The translations under genes and the position numbers were made by a program. Below the pieces are notes generated by a model, which was not told the origin of the DNA, made no database searches, and worked only from the letters and a program-made list of their open reading frames with translations. Positions 31,495 through 39,795 of a stretch of 64,000 nucleotides of DNA are shown here, in pieces. Every line of letters starts with the position of its first letter. Within the stretch, counting starts at the first letter, position 1. The stretch is from Rhodococcus pseudokoreensis (GTDB lineage Bacteria; Actinomycetota; Actinomycetes; Mycobacteriales; Mycobacteriaceae): the NCBI RefSeq assembly GCF_017068395.1, contig NZ_CP070617.1, positions 1 to 64,000 on the forward strand. The letters are read 5' to 3'.

Positions 31495-32210
31495 CACGGA
31501 CACCGGGTGATCAGGATTCCCGCGTCAGCTCGGCGAACGAGGACCGGGTATGGGCCAGCTTCTTCGAGCAGGCCAACACGAAGGAAACCACAGCGCCACC
31601 TCACCCTTCGCACCGCCGAGCGTTAGTTGGCGAGAGTGCGCGCGCGGTGGGACGCCGGCTCGCTGCCTTTACCGGTGCGCTGCGCGCTATACCTCTACGC
31701 CGAGTGATGGTCTCGGTGGTGGTGCTCACCGCGGTGGCGGGCGCTGTCGCCCTGGTCGTCGCTGGGATTGCGGTGATGTCGAATGGGCCGGCTCCAGCTG
31801 CGCCCGCGGCGACGGTCACGCCCACGACAGAGCCTGAATGGTGTCTGGAAGGTGGATCGGCCACGGGGGTGCTGACGACGAGCGCCGCGGGCGATTCCAC
31901 GTCAGGGTCCGGGGTGGTCGCTGCCCTCGAATATGCCTATTACGTGCAGCGATCCGGTGCGGCTGTACGCGCGCTGATCGCGCCGGGCGCCCCGTTCAAC
32001 ACCGCTGACAACATCCAAGCGAACATCGACCAGTTCATCCCGGCCGGGACGTCGCATTGTGCGGTCATCAGCCCCGAGGGCGGTGGTGTGTACGCGCTGA
32101 CGTTGCGCGAGCGCCAGCCTGACGGCCGCGAGGTCGTCTACCAGCAAGAAGTCCGTGTCGCCGAACAGGACGGCCGATACATGGTCGCGTCCGTCACGAA
32201 AGCCAAGTAG
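31491..32210 (+). CDS. Single-pass membrane protein with NTF2-like exterior domain
   Basis: A 239-residue protein with a cytoplasmic tail of about 75 residues, one membrane helix (MVSVVVLTAVAGAVALVVAG) and an exterior domain. That domain begins SGVVAALEYAYYVQRSGAAV, has two Cys, and reads like the NTF2/TcpC-type folds found in VirB8-like proteins of Gram-positive secretion systems. GTG at 31491 overlaps the preceding stop (GTGA). The much longer open frame upstream is a shadow. It may be a channel scaffold component. Confidence 0.72.
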   Translation: MTRTPGDQDSRVSSANEDRVWASFFEQANTKETTAPPHPSHRRALVGESARAVGRRLAAFTGALRAIPLRRVMVSVVVLTAVAGAVALVVAGIAVMSNGPAPAAPAATVTPTTEPEWCLEGGSATGVLTTSAAGDSTSGSGVVAALEYAYYVQRSGAAVRALIAPGAPFNTADNIQANIDQFIPAGTSHCAVISPEGGGVYALTLRERQPDGREVVYQQEVRVAEQDGRYMVASVTKAK

Positions 32211-32222
32211 GGGAGAGATCAC

Positions 32223-34298
32223 ATGATTCGGCGAATTCGTTCGAGTGCCGCGGTCACCGTCGCGGCAGCATTGGTCTCGGTTGTCGGCGGCGGCGCTGCC
32301 GCGTCTGCCGCTCCGGGCGAGCTGACCAGCGGCTCGTGCGCGCCGTACATGGCGGTGCTGGTACCGGGAACGTGGGAGACCAACGAGAACGCCGACCCGA
32401 ACGTGCCGGTCGGGATGCTCGCCGAGGTCGGCAAGGGATTGAAAGACAAGTACGGCAGCCGGATTCGCGTGGTTTTCCCGGCATATCCGGCTTCGGCCTT
32501 CGACAAGGGGAAGACCTACACAGAATCAGAGGAAGCTGGGGTGGCCGCGGTCAACCGGGTCCTCGAAGAGGCATGCGCAACAACCCAGATCCTGTTGGCC
32601 GGCTATAGCCAGGGGGCGCACGCCGCGGGCGATGTCGCCTCGTCGATCGGTAATGGCCGCGGGCCCGTTCCGGCGAGCCAGGTGAAGGCTGTGGGTCTGG
32701 TCGCTGATCCCAAGCGTGGTCCGGGTAGTGGGCAGTTGGTTGGTCCGACGGTGGCCGGAACGGGTATCGCTGGAACGCGTCCGGGTGGGTTCGGACAGCT
32801 GGCGTCGGTGACCCGGCAGATGTGTTCGCCGGGTGACCTGTACTGCGCGACCGACGCTGACTCGGACGGGATGCTCGGTTCGATCGGCAGGCTGATCGGT
32901 AATGACACCGGCGCAGTGTCCGGGTCGTCTCCGTCTGTCGGTCAGGCCGGTGTCGCGGCCTCTCCCTTGACGGGTCAGTACGGTGGCGCAAGCTCGGCCG
33001 GTGTGACCGCGCAGAACAGCACGGAGGGCTCGGCGGCCGCCGATCTGGTGAGCGATTTCTCGCAGGCCAATCTGGGGGGTGTGCCCTCGACCCCGGAGGT
33101 GATGCGTCAACGGATCGAGGCACTGCCCACCGATTCTGGTGTGAGGACCGGGGAACAGGCCTCCCAGATCGCTGGTGTGGGTGCGTCCGCCGCTTCGCTG
33201 ATTCGGACGCTGGCGCCGTTGCAGGATGTGGCAGAGTTCGCGGCGGGCAACGCGTCCGCGGTCAAGAGTTTGACCTCGGCACCGGCCGATTCACCGCAAG
33301 CGGCGGCCGCGCAGGTCCTCGATGTCGCCAGCAAGGTCGACCTGGCGGGGCTGATCAAGACCGCCGGAACGGTGTCGGACACCGTGTCGCTGTTGTTGTC
33401 GGAGACCTCCGGCGCCGTGGGAGGTGATTCGGCGGGCCAGAGTGCGTCACCGACCGTGGCGCGGACCGCACTGTCGGGACAGGTCGACACGCTGACCTCT
33501 CAGCTCGGGCCGCTCGGCGCGATGAATCCGGACACCTTGTCCACGGCCGCGTCGGCGCTGTCGGTGCTCAAGCCCTCGACGCTGATCAACCAGGTCCTTG
33601 CCGTCGGGTCGAACATCGGTGAGTTCGCGGCGAACTTGCCTGGGATCGGCGCGAATCTGGTTGCACTGCCGCAGAGGATCGCTGCCCTGGACGTCGACGG
33701 CGCTCACCGGGTAGCCGGTGAGCTCAACAACTTGTTTTCGCCACTGGTGAAGATGGCCGCCGTGGTGGACTTTCACACCGCAGCGCAGGTGATGGCCCTG
33801 ATTCCGGATCCGTCCGGATACACCCAGATCGCGGCGATGGTCCTCAATCTGCTCGGCAACCTCGACGTGATCCGCTTGGCCAACAACGTCGGCCAGGCAC
33901 AGGAAGTGGCGTGGGCGGCGCTGAAGAACCCGGCCGCGCTCGCGGGACTGTTGCCGATCGGGCTGGATCTGGCGTCGGTGGCCACCGGCGTGCTGTCCGG
34001 CGGGACGAACACGGACCCCTCTCAGCTCGGCGCGCAGACGCAGGTCAGCGGCCAGTCTGCGCAGTTGGTGGCCAATGCACAGGGTCAGGACCTGGTCGGC
34101 CTCGGCGGCACTCTGACCTCCCTCGCAAATTCTGAGGGGGCCCAGGATTTGGTGTCCCTGGCCAAGCAGGGCTTGGACGCTGCCTCGTTCTACGCGTCCG
34201 GCGCTCACCAGTCCTACGGCAACTTCCTCGTCGACGGCGCGCGAACCGCACTGCAGTGGCTCCTGGACTTCTTCACCAAGTCTCTCGGCGGTGCCTGA
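32223..34298 (+). CDS. Cutinase-like secreted protein with a large insertion
   Basis: Residues 1-30 are a signal peptide (AAASAAP cleavage region). Residues 35-215 match cutinases: LLAGYSQGAHAAG carries the nucleophile S129, and CSPGDLYCATD the acid D205. The expected His motif does not follow; instead about 450 residues of Ala/Ser/Leu-rich helical sequence intervene, and at the end GAHQSYGNFLVDGARTALQW looks like the normal cutinase His segment (H662). The hydrolase could act on mycolate or other esters of the outer envelope during conjugation. RBS GGGGAGA precedes the ATG. Confidence 0.85.
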   Translation: MIRRIRSSAAVTVAAALVSVVGGGAAASAAPGELTSGSCAPYMAVLVPGTWETNENADPNVPVGMLAEVGKGLKDKYGSRIRVVFPAYPASAFDKGKTYTESEEAGVAAVNRVLEEACATTQILLAGYSQGAHAAGDVASSIGNGRGPVPASQVKAVGLVADPKRGPGSGQLVGPTVAGTGIAGTRPGGFGQLASVTRQMCSPGDLYCATDADSDGMLGSIGRLIGNDTGAVSGSSPSVGQAGVAASPLTGQYGGASSAGVTAQNSTEGSAAADLVSDFSQANLGGVPSTPEVMRQRIEALPTDSGVRTGEQASQIAGVGASAASLIRTLAPLQDVAEFAAGNASAVKSLTSAPADSPQAAAAQVLDVASKVDLAGLIKTAGTVSDTVSLLLSETSGAVGGDSAGQSASPTVARTALSGQVDTLTSQLGPLGAMNPDTLSTAASALSVLKPSTLINQVLAVGSNIGEFAANLPGIGANLVALPQRIAALDVDGAHRVAGELNNLFSPLVKMAAVVDFHTAAQVMALIPDPSGYTQIAAMVLNLLGNLDVIRLANNVGQAQEVAWAALKNPAALAGLLPIGLDLASVATGVLSGGTNTDPSQLGAQTQVSGQSAQLVANAQGQDLVGLGGTLTSLANSEGAQDLVSLAKQGLDAASFYASGAHQSYGNFLVDGARTALQWLLDFFTKSLGGA

Positions 34299-34355
34299 GC
34301 ACTGGTCATCGACGAATCCACGTTTTTTCCGGCAGCACAAGAAAGGAGGGGAGCA

Positions 34356-34454
34356 ATGGTCACACCGGCAGCCTGGGCGGGCGATGCGCGCGGCGCGATC
34401 ACGTTCTCCTCATCCCTTCGCTCGACGGGCGGAGGGGTGCGGGCAGGACCCTGA
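34356..34454 (+). CDS. Small ORF with strong ribosome site (32 residues)
   Basis: AAAGGAGGGGAGCA stands directly before an ATG that opens 32 codons (MVTPAAWAGDARGAITFSSS...). The perfect Shine-Dalgarno sequence is the only support; the peptide resembles nothing known. It sits between the cutinase-like and the hydrolase genes. It could be a leader peptide. Confidence 0.4.
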   Translation: MVTPAAWAGDARGAITFSSSLRSTGGGVRAGP

Positions 34455-34556
34455 CCGGGTCTGACTGATTGACCTTTGTCGCCATCGTTTTCGATCCGCG
34501 AACTTTCCTCACCTTTCGTGCCCGGGCGGGCATGTTGACACGAAGGACGAACTGCC

Positions 34557-36134
34557 ATGACCTGGAAGGCATTTGTAGCTGTAGTGGCTGCGATCGCCGC
34601 TGGGCTGTTCGGCCTGATCGTGCTCGGATCGGGGTCGGACCCTGCGGAGACGAACTGCCTGCCCGCCCCGGGCCGCGGTGCGCCGACCGCGCCGGGTTCG
34701 GTGGTTTTCCCGATGCGGGAAGGCACCTACCAGGTGTCCTCGCCGTACGGCCCGCGAGACGGCGACCTTCATGAGGGCACAGACTTCGCCGCCCCACTTG
34801 GGACCCCGATCTACGCGGCCGCCGACGGCACCGTTGCGGTGGCCGGCCCAGCGAGCGGATTCGGCCAGTGGATCGTGCTCGATTCCACCGTGAACGGTCA
34901 GCCAATCTCCACCGTCTACGGGCACATGGCCCCGGACGGTGTGCTCGTAAAGACCGGGGACAAGGTCACTGCGGGACAGCAGATCGCGGCCGTTGGCAAC
35001 GGCGGGACGAGCACCGGCCCTCACCTGCATTTCGAGGTATGGCAGGGTTCGCGGATCACCGGCGGCGAGTCCACCGACCCGATCCCGTGGCTCTCCCGCG
35101 CGACCGAGCCGACCGGAACCATCGAGTCACCGGTGCGATTGGCTGCCGCCATCAGCCCAGCCCCGTCCAGCGGTGTCGGGTGTGGTCGCCCGGTCGGCGG
35201 ATCGGGCCTGAACGTCGAGGCACTGCTGGCCGACTTCCCCGCTGCGGCACCGTTCGTGCCGTGGATCCTCAAGTACGCGGGCAAGTGCCCGGAGACCACA
35301 CCCCCGATCGTCGCCGCGCAGATCCGCAACGAATCCGGCGGATTCCAGGTGAACGTCACCAACCCGAAATCCGGAGCGCAGGGACCGACACAGTTCATGC
35401 CCGCCACCTGGGCAACGAAGGGCATCGACGGCGACGGCGACGGCAAGGCCGACCCGTTCAGCATCGCCGACGCGGTCGCCTCGCAGGTCTCGTACGACTG
35501 CGAACTGGCTGACCTGGCGAAGAAGGACATGACCGCCGGCAAGGTCACCGGCGATATCACCGCGTTGATGCTCAGCTACTACAACTGTGGTCCCGGATCC
35601 TCCCAGTCCGCGGGCGGGGTGTGCCAGAACACCGAGACCCAGAACTACGTCACCGACATCCCGAAGTGGGCGCAGAAATGGTCGGCCGAAACAGGGTCGA
35701 CCGGAGGCCCATTCGGGGAGCAAGTGCTCGCCGCCGCCCGCCGCTGGCTGGGCACCCCATACGCCTGGGGTGGCGGCGACGAGAACGGCCCGACCCGCGG
35801 GAAACAGGACGGCGGGGTCGCCGACAGCTTCGGCGACTTCAACAAGATCGGCTTCGACTGCTCCGGTCTGGTGATGTACGCGGTCGCGGCGGCGTCGGGT
35901 AAAGCGATCATCCTGCCGCATCAAGACCAGAGCCAGATCGATTCCCCGGCGGGCACCCCGGTCGCCAGCGCCGCGGATCTGCGGCCCGGCGACATCATCC
36001 AGCCGCACTCCGGCCACATCTTCATCTGGGTGGGCGACAACACCGTCATCGAAGCCCCCGAGTCCGGTGGCGTGGTCCAAGAACGGCACTGGGAGCCGCC
36101 CGCTTCCGGTCTGAGCGCAAAGAGGTTCGGATGA
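34557..36134 (+). CDS. Three-domain peptidoglycan hydrolase (M23, SLT, NlpC/P60)
   Basis: After a signal-anchor (FVAVVAAIAAGLFGLIVLGS) the 525-residue protein carries a LytM/M23 endopeptidase domain (DLHEGTDF with H72 and D76, GPHLHFEV with H156/H158), then a lysozyme-like transglycosylase domain (AAQIRNESGGFQ, SGAQGPTQFMPATW, MLSYYNCGPG) and a C-terminal NlpC/P60 domain (FDCSGLVMYAV nucleophile Cys, SGHIFIWVGD His). Such enzymes open the cell wall for the secretion channel, like VirB1/TcpG/CwlT. GAAGGACG precedes the ATG; its stop overlaps an ATG (ATGA). Confidence 0.95.
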   Translation: MTWKAFVAVVAAIAAGLFGLIVLGSGSDPAETNCLPAPGRGAPTAPGSVVFPMREGTYQVSSPYGPRDGDLHEGTDFAAPLGTPIYAAADGTVAVAGPASGFGQWIVLDSTVNGQPISTVYGHMAPDGVLVKTGDKVTAGQQIAAVGNGGTSTGPHLHFEVWQGSRITGGESTDPIPWLSRATEPTGTIESPVRLAAAISPAPSSGVGCGRPVGGSGLNVEALLADFPAAAPFVPWILKYAGKCPETTPPIVAAQIRNESGGFQVNVTNPKSGAQGPTQFMPATWATKGIDGDGDGKADPFSIADAVASQVSYDCELADLAKKDMTAGKVTGDITALMLSYYNCGPGSSQSAGGVCQNTETQNYVTDIPKWAQKWSAETGSTGGPFGEQVLAAARRWLGTPYAWGGGDENGPTRGKQDGGVADSFGDFNKIGFDCSGLVMYAVAAASGKAIILPHQDQSQIDSPAGTPVASAADLRPGDIIQPHSGHIFIWVGDNTVIEAPESGGVVQERHWEPPASGLSAKRFG

Positions 36135-36211
36135 GCACCCGACACAGCACCCGCCCGGCCCTGTCAGCGGAGGGCCGAAACATCCACCCCGACAGGACAG
36201 GACGGCACCTG

Positions 36212-36817
36212 ATGAGAAGTAGAGCCCTCACCGCGAGCGTGGCGGCGGTCACCGCATTCTGCGCATTGCTGGCAGGCTGCGGCGCCGACAAAGACACTGG
36301 GCAGGCTGTTCCGTCGCCCGCTGCGCCTGCCCAACAGTGGACCCCCGGCCCAACGGGCACCGCGGAGCGCACCGCGCCCCCCGTCCCGTCCACGCTGCCA
36401 CCTCAGGTCGCTGACCTCGACCGCGCCGACGCCAGCGATGTCGCAGAGGCCGCACTGACCGTGTGGTTCACCTGGGACACCACGACTGATTCGGGCCCGA
36501 ATGACGGATCGGTGCGCGCCACACCGCTGCTCGCGGCTGCACTCGCGCGCATGGTCGCGAGCGAGGTACCGGCTCAGGGACCAGGCGGGGACTGGCTGGG
36601 GTGGTCGGCGCAGCAGGCCCGGCTGGTACCGACCGTGTCCGCAAGCGCGGAGCCGGTTCCGCCGCAGACCGACGAGAAGGCATACCGCTCCTACGTGATC
36701 GATCAGGCGGTGACCATGCCCGACGGCACGGTGACCGATCACCGGCAGTCGGTCGTCGATGTGGTTCTCGCCCGCAACGGCGGCGGATGGGAGGTCTCTC
36801 GCGTCAGCCTCCGATGA
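36212..36817 (+). CDS. Lipoprotein of the transfer locus
   Basis: Start at 36212 (MRSRALTASVA) gives a proper lipoprotein signal peptide with lipobox LLAGC. The preceding ACAGGACAGGAC is the ribosome site. An in-frame ATG at 36131 overlaps the previous stop but would add 27 unlikely residues. The mature part is Pro/Ala-rich, then a domain with DVAEAALTVWFTWDTTTD and a beta-rich end (VVDVVLARNGGGWEVSRVSL) that reads NTF2-like. It is probably an envelope part of the secretion complex. Confidence 0.75.
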   Translation: MRSRALTASVAAVTAFCALLAGCGADKDTGQAVPSPAAPAQQWTPGPTGTAERTAPPVPSTLPPQVADLDRADASDVAEAALTVWFTWDTTTDSGPNDGSVRATPLLAAALARMVASEVPAQGPGGDWLGWSAQQARLVPTVSASAEPVPPQTDEKAYRSYVIDQAVTMPDGTVTDHRQSVVDVVLARNGGGWEVSRVSLR

Positions 36818-36857
36818 CTACCGACCTGCACGCCTTGCAACGCAAAGGACGAATCTG

Positions 36858-38207
36858 ATGACCGATTCCATCTACCCAGCCGAACCACCGGTCGACCTGC
36901 GCTCGGCACGAAAGATCACCCCGCCGCCCCCAGCTGCGGAACCGGAATTCGAGAACCCGCACGCCGACGAGCCCGAGGTGTGGGCGCCGGCTGCCGGATC
37001 GGAACCGGAAGGCTCTGACCAGGACTATGTCTGGGACGAGGGAGACAGCGACAACCAGCAGGAACTTGCACCAGCAGTAGCCGCCCCGGCGTGGCATGAG
37101 GAGCTGTTGCCCACACCGCCCAACGCTGAAACTGATCCGGCGCGATGGGGTCGGCGCGGATGGTTCAACACCGTCAGCGGCGGGGCGTTGAAGCTGCGGC
37201 CCCGACCTGAGGAGGTCCTGCACCGTCGGGGCGTAGCCGCAGTGGGGCGGCCCTTGATCGGCGACCAGCTGATCATGGTCGCGAATCCGGATGGCGGCCA
37301 GGCCAAGACAGTGAGCGCGCTGATGCTGGGGAACACCTTCGCCACCTACCGGCGGTCGGGCCCCCCGGTGGTGTGGGACAACAACGAATCCGAGGGCACT
37401 CTGGGCCTGCGGGCGGCGTCGGCGGTACCGGCAACGTCCGTGTGGGATCTACTTGCCAGCTTCGGCGACCTGGCCGCCCCGCACGCGGCAGCTTCGGGAC
37501 TCTCTCAGTTCCTCAGGCCGCAGCCGACCGGTGCGGAGGTACTCGCCTCCGACGATTCGGCCGACCGTTTCGATGAGATCGAGGGCGAGGACTGCGAAAA
37601 GATCTACTCGGTTCTGCGCCGATGGCGTGACCTAGTGATCGTCGACACGGGCAACAATCGGCGGTGCGAGAGCTGGGTGTGGACCGCACGAAACGCACAT
37701 GTGCTGGTGATTCCGATCGTTTACGCCCTCGACGCGACAGTGGCTGTCCTGAAAATGGTCGAGTCACTCAAGCGGCTCGGGCTCGAGGACTTGGTTGCCA
37801 ACGCGATCGTGGTTGGCACTCCGAACTCGGCCGGACCCGACCCGGAACTGCACGATCAGATCCACGAAATCCTCTCCAAGGTCGGCATCCGCAACTTCAC
37901 GGACGTGCCTTTCGAGCCCGCCTTTCCCCGGGGCGGGCGCATCGACTACGACCGTCTCTCTGAGGAGACCCGGCGGGCGTGGGTGCGGGTGACCGCGATG
38001 ACGGCAACCGTGCTCGCCGAATCAGCGCACCACGGGACTACCGCATCGACCACGGGCGACAGGCCCGCCACCGGCCCATTGGTGCGGGACCAGGAACAGC
38101 GCACCGGCAGGCCAGCACGCTTCGCTGAACTCGACCGGCACCTCGACCGGCACGTCGAGCAGGTTTACCGCGGTCCGGATCACGGTGAGCGCCGGCACCT
38201 CGCATGA
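36858..38207 (+). CDS. ParA/MinD-like ATPase with altered P-loop
   Basis: The 449-residue protein has an acidic disordered first 130 residues, then an SIMIBI ATPase domain: MVANPDGGQAKTVSALMLGN in the place of Walker A, PPVVWDNNESEGTLGLR, DLVIVDTGNNRRCESW (Walker B region). The signature lysine of the usual KGGVGKT is replaced by Asp and a Gly by Ala, so ATP binding may be altered. Similar MinD-like proteins (EspI type) accompany secretion loci in mycobacteria. RBS AAAGGAC. A role in locating or gating the channel is inferred. Confidence 0.78.
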   Translation: MTDSIYPAEPPVDLRSARKITPPPPAAEPEFENPHADEPEVWAPAAGSEPEGSDQDYVWDEGDSDNQQELAPAVAAPAWHEELLPTPPNAETDPARWGRRGWFNTVSGGALKLRPRPEEVLHRRGVAAVGRPLIGDQLIMVANPDGGQAKTVSALMLGNTFATYRRSGPPVVWDNNESEGTLGLRAASAVPATSVWDLLASFGDLAAPHAAASGLSQFLRPQPTGAEVLASDDSADRFDEIEGEDCEKIYSVLRRWRDLVIVDTGNNRRCESWVWTARNAHVLVIPIVYALDATVAVLKMVESLKRLGLEDLVANAIVVGTPNSAGPDPELHDQIHEILSKVGIRNFTDVPFEPAFPRGGRIDYDRLSEETRRAWVRVTAMTATVLAESAHHGTTASTTGDRPATGPLVRDQEQRTGRPARFAELDRHLDRHVEQVYRGPDHGERRHLA

Positions 38208-38254
38208 ATCCGATCGATCACCGAATTCTCTCCGACAGGAAGGCCCACTTCCCC

Positions 38255-38677
38255 ATGGGAAACACGCTGAACGACAATCGCACCATCTTCATTCGCGGCC
38301 GCTGGGCGCGCCGCCTGACTGCGATCGCGCTGGTAGCCCTCGCCACAACGCTGATCGGGGGAGGGCCAGCGCAGGCCGCCACGACCATCCTCGCGGCCGA
38401 GAATCCCTTCGATGGGGTCACGCCCGATTTCTCGATCTTCGGTCTCCAGTTCACTCAGGCCTGGCAGAAGGTGCTGGGCGGCTTTTGGGGCATCGGTTTC
38501 GTGGTCACCGCGTTCTCCGCGATCCGGGCCACCGTGGCTTTGGCCCGTGCAAAGAAGGGCGGCTACGGCGTTCAGGTGGCCGAGCAGACCGAGGACGCGA
38601 AGTGGGCCGGGATCGCATTCGGGGCCCTGAGCATGCTCGGTGTCATTGTCGGCGGCGTCATCACAGTCTTCCAGTGA
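38255..38677 (+). CDS. Small pilin-like (VirB2-like) membrane protein 1
   Basis: Start at 38255 (MGNTLNDNRTIFIRGRW) is preceded by ACAGGAAGG; a longer start at 38204 overlaps the preceding stop as ATGA. A signal peptide (RLTAIALVALATTLIGGGPAQAA) is followed by two membrane segments (VLGGFWGIGFVVTAFSAI and GIAFGALSMLGVIVGGVIT) joined by a basic loop. That is the plan of VirB2/TrbC pilins. The second half is clearly similar to the next gene (FSAIRxT, RAKxxG, TEDAKxAGIA, MLGV). Confidence 0.75.
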   Translation: MGNTLNDNRTIFIRGRWARRLTAIALVALATTLIGGGPAQAATTILAAENPFDGVTPDFSIFGLQFTQAWQKVLGGFWGIGFVVTAFSAIRATVALARAKKGGYGVQVAEQTEDAKWAGIAFGALSMLGVIVGGVITVFQ

Positions 38678-38691
38678 CCGGGAGCCGAGCA

Positions 38692-38994
38692 ATGTCGAAC
38701 CTCGCTGATGCCGGCCCTCTCCCTACCGGAGGTCCTCAGCCGATCGGCGGCGTCCTGGTCTCAGAGTTCTTGACCTCGAACTGGCTATTCGTCTTCGGCG
38801 GAGTATGGGGCCTCGGTTTCGCCTACGTCGTGTTCTCCGCGATCCGGTGCACGGCGACTGTTGTCCGCGCGAAAAGGCGTGGCGACGAAGTCCCGATCGA
38901 GCTCACCGAGGACGCGAAGGGGGCCGGGATCGCAGTCGGGGCGATGAGCATGCTCGGTGTCCTCGTCGTCGGCCTCGCCACGATCATCGCGTAA
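38692..38994 (+). CDS. Small pilin-like membrane protein 2
   Basis: A 100-residue paralogue of the preceding protein, without the signal peptide: VFGGVWGLGFAYVVFSAIRC and GIAVGAMSMLGVLVVGLATI are the two membrane segments, with the shared RAKRRGDEVPIELTEDAK loop. GGGAG precedes the ATG at 38692, 14 bases after the upstream stop. The tandem pair probably arose by duplication and may form a mixed channel or pilus-like structure. Confidence 0.75.
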   Translation: MSNLADAGPLPTGGPQPIGGVLVSEFLTSNWLFVFGGVWGLGFAYVVFSAIRCTATVVRAKRRGDEVPIELTEDAKGAGIAVGAMSMLGVLVVGLATIIA

Positions 38995-39034
38995 CAGCGA
39001 CTCAACTACCCCTCTTTGCAGAAGGAGAAATGTT

Positions 39035-39781
39035 ATGGCTAAGAACTTTTCGTCGGTCACCCCACAGTCCGTGTCGGGCAAAAAGACCCCAACCACGGCG
39101 CCCACTAACGGGAAGGTGGCGTCGGAACCAGCCTCGACGGGACGCGGCTCCGGTCGCCGAAAGCAGCTGGTGTACGGCCTCGGTGCGGTCATACTCGTGG
39201 CCCTCGTCGTGCTGATGGTCGGCCTGCTCACCCGCGGGGGCGACGATGAGCAGGGCGGCACGCCGCAAGCACCGCACGGCCCGTCGCAGATCGTCGACGG
39301 AGTCCCTTCGGGCTACACCCGGGACAAGGGCGGTGCAGCGACGGCCGCGGTGAACTTCCTGCAGGCCGACGACAAGGCCATGGCCGGCCAGTTGAACATC
39401 GCCAACGTGGAAAAGGCTCTCGTGGCCGAGAACCCGAGCCCGAAGCTGGTCTCGATCCTCGACAGCGCGCGGGATAGGCAGGTCACCGGTGACACTTTCA
39501 CCACTTTGCCCGCGACCGTGACGGTGCGGTCGCTGTCTGCCGATGCCGCAGACGTGTCGGTATGGGCTCTGGGCTCCGGGTCACTGAACTCCAACGCCGC
39601 GGGCGACAAGGCCAGCGTTGCAACGTGGGGCACGGCCGACCTGCATCTCGTGTGGGCGGACGGGGACTGGAAAGTGCAGGACTACGCCTTCCGCGTCGGT
39701 CCCCAGCCTGGCCAGGAGACCACGTCGTCCTCGGATTCCTCGCAGATCGAGTCCGGCTACTACAGCTTCTTCGTCAACTAG
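39035..39781 (+). CDS. Single-pass membrane protein, VirB8/TcpC-like
   Basis: A 248-residue protein with a basic cytoplasmic tail, one membrane helix (VYGLGAVILVALVVLMVGLL) and an exterior domain that starts GAATAAVNFLQADDKAMAG, continues with alternating strands (ATVTVRSLSADAADVSVWAL) and ends LHLVWADGDWKVQDYAF. This order fits NTF2-fold proteins of conjugation systems (TcpC, VirB8). A Ser-rich tail follows. GAAGGAG lies seven bases before the ATG. It likely scaffolds the channel. Confidence 0.76.
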   Translation: MAKNFSSVTPQSVSGKKTPTTAPTNGKVASEPASTGRGSGRRKQLVYGLGAVILVALVVLMVGLLTRGGDDEQGGTPQAPHGPSQIVDGVPSGYTRDKGGAATAAVNFLQADDKAMAGQLNIANVEKALVAENPSPKLVSILDSARDRQVTGDTFTTLPATVTVRSLSADAADVSVWALGSGSLNSNAAGDKASVATWGTADLHLVWADGDWKVQDYAFRVGPQPGQETTSSSDSSQIESGYYSFFVN

Positions 39782-39795
39782 GGGAGGGGACGGCA

